Origin: an uncultured bacterium
GTDB lineage: Bacteria > Actinomycetota > Coriobacteriia > Coriobacteriales > Coriobacteriaceae
Reading direction: 5' to 3'
NCBI GenBank assembly: GCA_905215195.1
Contig: CAJMPF010000048.1
Location: 1 to 9,575, forward strand
DNA: 9,575 nucleotides
Part shown: one piece after another, positions 7,479 through 9,575 of the stretch
Layout of the letters: the number at the start of each line of letters is the position of its first letter
Numbering within the stretch: position 1 is the first letter of the stretch
Translations under genes and position numbers: made by a program
The notes under the pieces: model-generated
Told to the model about the DNA's origin: nothing
The model's input: only the letters and a program-made list of their open reading frames with translations
Databases searched by the model: none

Positions 7479-7796
7479 ATGATCATGAAGAAGCACTCCC
7501 TCGCGGGCACCTGCGGCATCCCCACGGAGGACCGCCGCATCTACATCCCGGTGGACGTCAACGGGACCGACGACCCCGACCGTGGCCCGTCCGACCCGGT
7601 CACCATCCACTGGCCCGACGGCCGCTCCTGGCAGGTCGAGTCCATCTACTTCCGCTCCGAGTTCGGCCGCGCCCTCTTCGGCAATCTCTGCGTGCGCTAC
7701 GACGTCTGCATCGCAAAGCAGCGCAAGACGGTCTGGTGGGAGCACGGCGACTGGTTCGTCGAGCGTGGCAGCGGCATGGCGGTGACGCCCGCGTGA
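7479..7796 (+). CDS. Small WPDGR-motif protein, paralog of the next gene
   Basis: This 105-residue protein has no function I can name. It is soluble, with no signal or membrane segment. The pattern is VDV (25-27), then VTIHWPDGRSWQVESI (41-56), an FGxALFG segment (62-68), YDVCI and a C-terminal WWEHGDWFVE. This is the layout of a widespread family of short beta-rich hypothetical proteins with the core xWxDGRxFxIDxVL and a closing WFVE. From memory, members sit near lesion-bypass polymerase genes in some Gram-positives; I could not check that here. The start at 7479 has GGGAGG (7465-7470) eight bases upstream, and a second ATG at 7485 would be too far from it. The stop codon overlaps the GTG of the following gene (GTGA, 7793-7796). 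The next protein repeats the same core, so this is a tandem duplication. Confidence 0.75.
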   Translation: MIMKKHSLAGTCGIPTEDRRIYIPVDVNGTDDPDRGPSDPVTIHWPDGRSWQVESIYFRSEFGRALFGNLCVRYDVCIAKQRKTVWWEHGDWFVERGSGMAVTPA

Positions 7797-8170
7797 CAGA
7801 TCACACCAAGGACTTCGGCGGCGGCATCACGGTGCGCGCCCGCGGCGACAGGCCAGGTCGGCGCGTCCACAAGCAGTACGTCGACGTCTACGCCCGCGCA
7901 AACGCCGACGGGACCATGGTCCCCATCCGCGTCTGCTGGCCGGACGGGCGCTGCTTCACCATCGATCAGATCCTCGAGATCGAGCCCTTCGGGGCTATCG
8001 TGCAGAACGCCCAGACGGCCACCTACACCGTTCGCTTCGGCCAGTGGCGCACCCAGCTCATGCTCGAGCACTACCACGAGGAGGACGACATCCACGGGGC
8101 TGAGGACCACCTGCGCTGGTGGGTCTGGGCGTTCGACAACACCCTCACCAAGAACGACGTGGGGGTGTAG
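7793..8170 (+). CDS. Second small WPDGR-motif protein
   Basis: This 125-residue protein is a paralog of the gene before it. It shows YVDVYARANADG (29-40), IRVCWPDGRCFTIDQIL (45-61), an FG segment (66-67), YTVRF (78-82) and a Trp-rich C-terminal part, RWWVWAF (108-114). I place the start at GTG 7793, which overlaps the upstream stop as GTGA and implies coupled translation. A GTG at 7736 in the same frame would add 19 basic residues read from inside the upstream gene, and nothing supports it. The N-terminal 20 or so residues (DHTKDFGGGITVRARGDR) have no match in the sister protein. The C-terminal part is longer than in the sister and acidic (YHEEDDIHGAEDH), so the two have diverged. Function is unknown. 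Co-regulation with the upstream gene, perhaps by LexA, is an inference. Confidence 0.75.
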   Translation: MTDHTKDFGGGITVRARGDRPGRRVHKQYVDVYARANADGTMVPIRVCWPDGRCFTIDQILEIEPFGAIVQNAQTATYTVRFGQWRTQLMLEHYHEEDDIHGAEDHLRWWVWAFDNTLTKNDVGV

Positions 8171-8239
8171 ACCCGTCGCCGGAACGTAAACGTCGTACGT
8201 CAAAAGCCCTCTGTCCTCCGAATGTCCCGTTCAAAAAAG

Positions 8240-8255
8240 TGACGAGCGCTCGTCA
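8240..8255. promoter_or_regulatory. Perfect 16-bp palindrome, operator-like
   Basis: TGACGAGCGCTCGTCA reads the same on both strands and lies between the WPDGR pair and the candidate small RNA, just after a run of six A residues (8233-8238). It is not followed by a T tract, so it is not a terminator. A dimeric regulator binding site is the simplest reading. It ends about 40 bases upstream of the TACAAT box at 8297. Confidence 0.4.
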
Positions 8256-8296
8256 GGGTCAAAATGCTGCATATCAAAATCGCTCAAGCAATCGGC

Positions 8297-8302
8297 TACA
8301 AT
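8297..8302 (+). promoter_or_regulatory. Possible -10 box (TACAAT)
   Basis: TACAAT matches the -10 consensus at five of six bases and is preceded by GGC. No good -35 hexamer lies 16-18 bases upstream, where the sequence is close to ATCAAA. If used, transcription would begin near 8308-8310, at the foot of the hairpin described next. Confidence 0.3.
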
Positions 8303-8307
8303 GCGAA

Positions 8308-8385
8308 GTGGCGGGCAACGCATACGCGGTGCCCTTTCGCTTTAAGACCTCTTTGCGTGCTTTCCGGGCTACTTGGGGGTCTTTT
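8308..8385 (+). ncRNA. Candidate structured small RNA or leader
   Basis: After a possible -10 box come two hairpins. The first has GGGCA (8313-8317) paired with TGCCC (8330-8334), capped by CGC (8319-8321) and GCG (8326-8328) with a 4-base loop. It can be extended by GCGAA (8303-8307) with TTCGC (8336-8340). The second has AAGACC (8344-8349) paired with GGTCTT (8378-8383), followed by a short T run to 8385, like a weak terminator. About 75 nt would be made. It is antisense to a possible 55-codon reverse reading frame. I recognise no known RNA family. Confidence 0.25.
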
Positions 8386-8412
8386 ATCATGTCACAGAGC
8401 AACCGCCAAACG

Positions 8413-8643
8413 TCAAAAACGTCCGCTAGGCGTAAGGCCATCAAGGCGCTCGTCGGAGTCGAAAGGTTTTCCTGTAATGCATGACGCGAGATTGTCGGCA
8501 AATCGGTCGATTTGGCCTGCGGCATATTCGACGATTCTGTCCGGATCCTGTAGGTCGCCGCGGGATGCCGCGAGGAGCGTCGCCGCGAGCCCGCGCATCT
8601 CGTAGCTGATATCGAAGATCTGGTTCTGCTCGGCTTCTGTCAT
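8413..8643 (-). CDS. Small acidic hypothetical protein, 76 aa
   Basis: I do not recognise this reverse-strand protein by function. The start at 8643 is set by GGAAAGGGG on the reverse strand just upstream, a good ribosome site. The same frame stays open for a further 390 bases upstream, but that stretch is the hairpin-rich non-coding region and gives low-complexity Ser/Arg/Pro sequence. The 76-residue product looks largely alpha-helical and acidic (MTEAEQNQIFDISYEMRGLA, then QDPDRIVEYAAGQIDRFADNL). It has no membrane segment, cysteine pair or catalytic motif. Short helical proteins like this are common in conjugative elements and phages. The gene lies opposite to its neighbours on both sides, so it is a separate transcription unit. 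Its promoter is not obvious. Confidence 0.6.
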   Translation of the reverse strand: MTEAEQNQIFDISYEMRGLAATLLAASRGDLQDPDRIVEYAAGQIDRFADNLASCITGKPFDSDERLDGLTPSGRF

Positions 8644-8689
8644 GGATGCCCCTTTCCGGAAACGATGCGTAACCCATATTCTCCCCTTC

Positions 8690-8714
8690 GGGCCCGCCGC
8701 CGGCGGGCCCTTTT
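8690..8714 (+). terminator. Strong rho-independent terminator
   Basis: GGGCCCGCC (8690-8698) and GGCGGGCCC (8702-8710) form a perfect 9-base GC stem with a 3-base loop, followed by four T residues (8711-8714) on the forward strand only. No forward gene ends nearby, since 8413-8643 is read in reverse. It would therefore stop forward transcripts coming from the small-RNA region or the WPDGR operon before they reach the DUF2958 gene. Confidence 0.6.
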
Positions 8715-8883
8715 GCTGCCGCCGGTATCCGGCATGCGCCGCCGTATGGCCACGGCTCCGCGGCCGGGTGGCACCTCCGCTACGCCGCGTCAAGGGGGCC
8801 CATGAGACCCCGCACAAACCTCCGCTCCGCTCCGGTTGGTGGAGGTCGTCATGGACCTCCCTTGACCCGCCTTCGCTCCGGTG

Positions 8884-8939
8884 CGGCTTTGCAGGGAGCA
8901 AAGCCGACGACGACGCGCGGCGTCGCCATTCGGCTTTGC
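8884..8939. repeat. Switchable stem: two CGGCTTTGC copies and one inverted copy
   Basis: CGGCTTTGC occurs at 8884-8892 and 8931-8939, and its exact reverse complement at 8898-8906. The middle copy can pair with either flank but not both at once. With the right-hand copy it would enclose a further stem CGACG/CGTCG around 8910-8925. Such mutually exclusive stems are the hallmark of attenuators, but no T tract follows either form. Confidence 0.6.
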
Positions 8940-8977
8940 CCGCAGGGGCGAGATGTTGAGGGCAGGGTGCCCGGAAC

Positions 8978-8982
8978 GGAGG
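8978..8982 (+). promoter_or_regulatory. Ribosome binding site that fixes the DUF2958 start
   Basis: GGAGG lies five bases before the ATG at 8988. No comparable site precedes the earlier in-frame ATG at 8802, so it decides the start. Confidence 0.75.
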
Positions 8983-8987
8983 AAGAG

Positions 8988-9287
8988 ATGCAGCAGCTGA
9001 TGACGAGGGAAATCGCCAAGACGGCTCCAAGGCTCTACGAGCAGGACGGAGCAGAGGACCCCACGGTCTATGCCCACTACTTCTCGTGCATGAACGGATG
9101 GGACTGGTGGCTGCTCGAGTTCGACGGCACGGACGAGGCGTTCGGCCTCGTCGAGGGCTACGACGACGAGCTCGGCTACTTCAGCATCAAGGAGATGGAG
9201 GAGCTGAACCGCCAGATGGGGTTCGCCGCCGTCGAGCGCGACGAGCACTTCTCCCCGAAGCCGCTCAGCGCCGTCAGGAGGAGGTAG
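8988..9287 (+). CDS. DUF2958 family protein
   Basis: This 99-residue protein matches the whole DUF2958 family pattern. The N-terminal part is LMTREIAKTAPRLYEQDG (4-21), then DPTVYAHYFS (24-33), the tryptophan block GWDWWLLEFDG (37-47) and FGLVEGYDDELGYFSIKEMEEL (52-73). It ends in the typical ERDEHFSPKPLS (83-94). The length is about that of a complete single-domain member. The biochemical role is not known to me. Members are frequent cargo of plasmids and integrative conjugative elements. The start at 8988 is supported by GGAGG five bases upstream; an ATG at 9000 is less well placed. The upstream extension to 8802 is rejected because it crosses hairpins and encodes low-complexity sequence. 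The next gene begins four bases after the stop and has its ribosome site inside this gene, so the two are probably one operon. Confidence 0.9.
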   Translation: MQQLMTREIAKTAPRLYEQDGAEDPTVYAHYFSCMNGWDWWLLEFDGTDEAFGLVEGYDDELGYFSIKEMEELNRQMGFAAVERDEHFSPKPLSAVRRR

Positions 9288-9291
9288 CCGC

Positions 9292-9575
9292 ATGGTCACG
9301 GTCGAGTTCGACTCCATGGGCGAGGCGGTCCGCCTCGCCCTCGTGGCCGGGGAGTACGTGGGCGGCGGCCTCGCCGTCCTCCTCCTCGACGCCACGGACC
9401 CGCGCTCCGACGGCTACATGGCCGAGTGGGGCGTGCTCACGGCGAACGTGCCGGCTGCGGCCGAGTGGTGCCGCGGGCACGGCAACATCGCCATCGACGC
9501 CGCGGTCCCCGCGGCACTCCTCAAGGCACTCGTGGCCGCCGGCATACTCCGGATGGCCGGCCGCTCGGCTGCGTC
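9292..9575 (+). CDS. DUF4313-like protein, cut by the window end
   Basis: The reading frame is open from ATG 9292 to the last base, giving 94 complete codons and no stop, so the C terminus is missing. AGGAGGAGG (9276-9284) gives a very strong ribosome site inside the end of the DUF2958 gene. The protein starts MVTVEFDSMGEAVRLALVAG. It continues with GGLAVLLLD, a segment YMAEWGVLTANVP, then AIDAAVPAALLKALVAAGI and a closing RMAGR. This order (a beta-rich part with an 'LTANVP'-type strand, then a helix ending LxxAGI and a glycine) resembles the DUF4313 family found in mobile elements. It was recognised from memory and the match is moderate. The composition is strongly GC-rich and Ala-rich, like the DUF2958 gene. 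Confidence 0.55.
   Translation, partial: MVTVEFDSMGEAVRLALVAGEYVGGGLAVLLLDATDPRSDGYMAEWGVLTANVPAAAEWCRGHGNIAIDAAVPAALLKALVAAGILRMAGRSAA

Larger units (their letters stand above)
8644..8987. other. Hairpin-rich stretch without a convincing gene
   Basis: This 344-base gap is full of inverted repeats and simple GC-rich strings such as tandem CGCTC. Besides the terminator at 8690-8714 it holds a hairpin at 8721-8733 (GCCGG-TAT-CCGGC). GTCAAGGG (8789-8796) pairs with CCCTTGAC (8859-8866) around an inner hairpin GGAGGTC/GACCTCC (8841-8847 and 8854-8860). CGGCTTTGC (8884-8892) faces GCAAAGCCG (8898-8906), which can pair instead with a second CGGCTTTGC at 8931-8939. An open frame from 8802 runs through into the DUF2958 gene, but its translation here is low-complexity Arg/Pro/Gly. 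The content fits a structured leader, an attenuator or an origin-type region. Confidence 0.6.

Noticed and set aside
8274..8441. Reverse frame of 55 codons beginning at ATG 8441 with a plausible helical sequence (ADVFDVWRLLCDMIKDPQVA)
   Set aside because: There is no clear ribosome site, it overlaps the end of the reverse gene, and it coincides with the hairpin region. It stays a possible small gene but is not supported enough to list.
8389..8484. Forward 31-codon frame rich in Ser, Arg and Lys after the candidate small RNA
   Set aside because: It is short, antisense to the 76-codon reverse gene, and has only a weak G-run as a ribosome site.
8802..8987. Upstream extension of the DUF2958 gene to ATG 8802
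   Set aside because: It adds Arg/Pro/Gly-rich sequence not seen in the family, crosses strong hairpins, and GGAGG sits before 8988 instead.
8644..9030. Upstream extension of the reverse 76-codon gene to 9030 (205 codons)
   Set aside because: The extra sequence is low-complexity and crosses the terminator and hairpins, and a good ribosome site marks the start at 8643.
1..9575. CRISPR array, tRNA or rRNA genes, integrase or relaxase
   Set aside because: I looked for regularly spaced repeats with unique spacers, cloverleaf-type sequences and recombinase motifs and saw none in the window.

Overview
The window looks like part of an accessory region (integrative element or defence island) of a fairly GC-rich Gram-positive bacterium. 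The host is probably an actinobacterium, and Coriobacteriia would fit. This is inferred from composition, purine-rich Shine-Dalgarno sites and the protein families present; no rRNA, tRNA or phylogenetic marker is in view. No integrase, relaxase or att site is visible, so the element type and its borders are unknown.

Left part (1-1083): a short excisionase/MerR-type helix-turn-helix protein overlaps an unrecognised 262-residue protein, and a clear intrinsic terminator closes the pair.

Centre (1084-6258): one gene of 1685 codons encodes a complete single-chain Type ISP restriction-modification enzyme, with an Mrr-like nuclease, SF2 translocase, N6-adenine methyltransferase and target recognition domain (TRD). 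The part from about 4560 to 5680 is much less GC-rich than the rest. Its recognition domain holds three in-frame repeats of about 20 residues around the motif TYQQ, and the first repeat contains a long hairpin-forming palindrome.

Right of it (6259-7311): the C-terminal stump of an Mrr-family Type IV restriction enzyme, then convergently a membrane-anchored HNH endonuclease. Together with the Type ISP gene this resembles a defence island in turnover.

7312-8170: two overlapping small genes for paralogous proteins sharing a WPDGR core. Just upstream is a 14-bp site one base away from the Gram-positive LexA (SOS) box.

8171-8643: an intergenic stretch with a perfect 16-bp palindrome and a candidate structured small RNA, then a 76-codon reverse-strand gene of unknown function.

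8644-8987: about 340 bp without a convincing gene, packed with inverted repeats, some with mutually exclusive pairings, including a strong intrinsic terminator. It leads into a DUF2958 gene and a DUF4313-like gene cut by the window end. Both families are typical cargo of conjugative elements.
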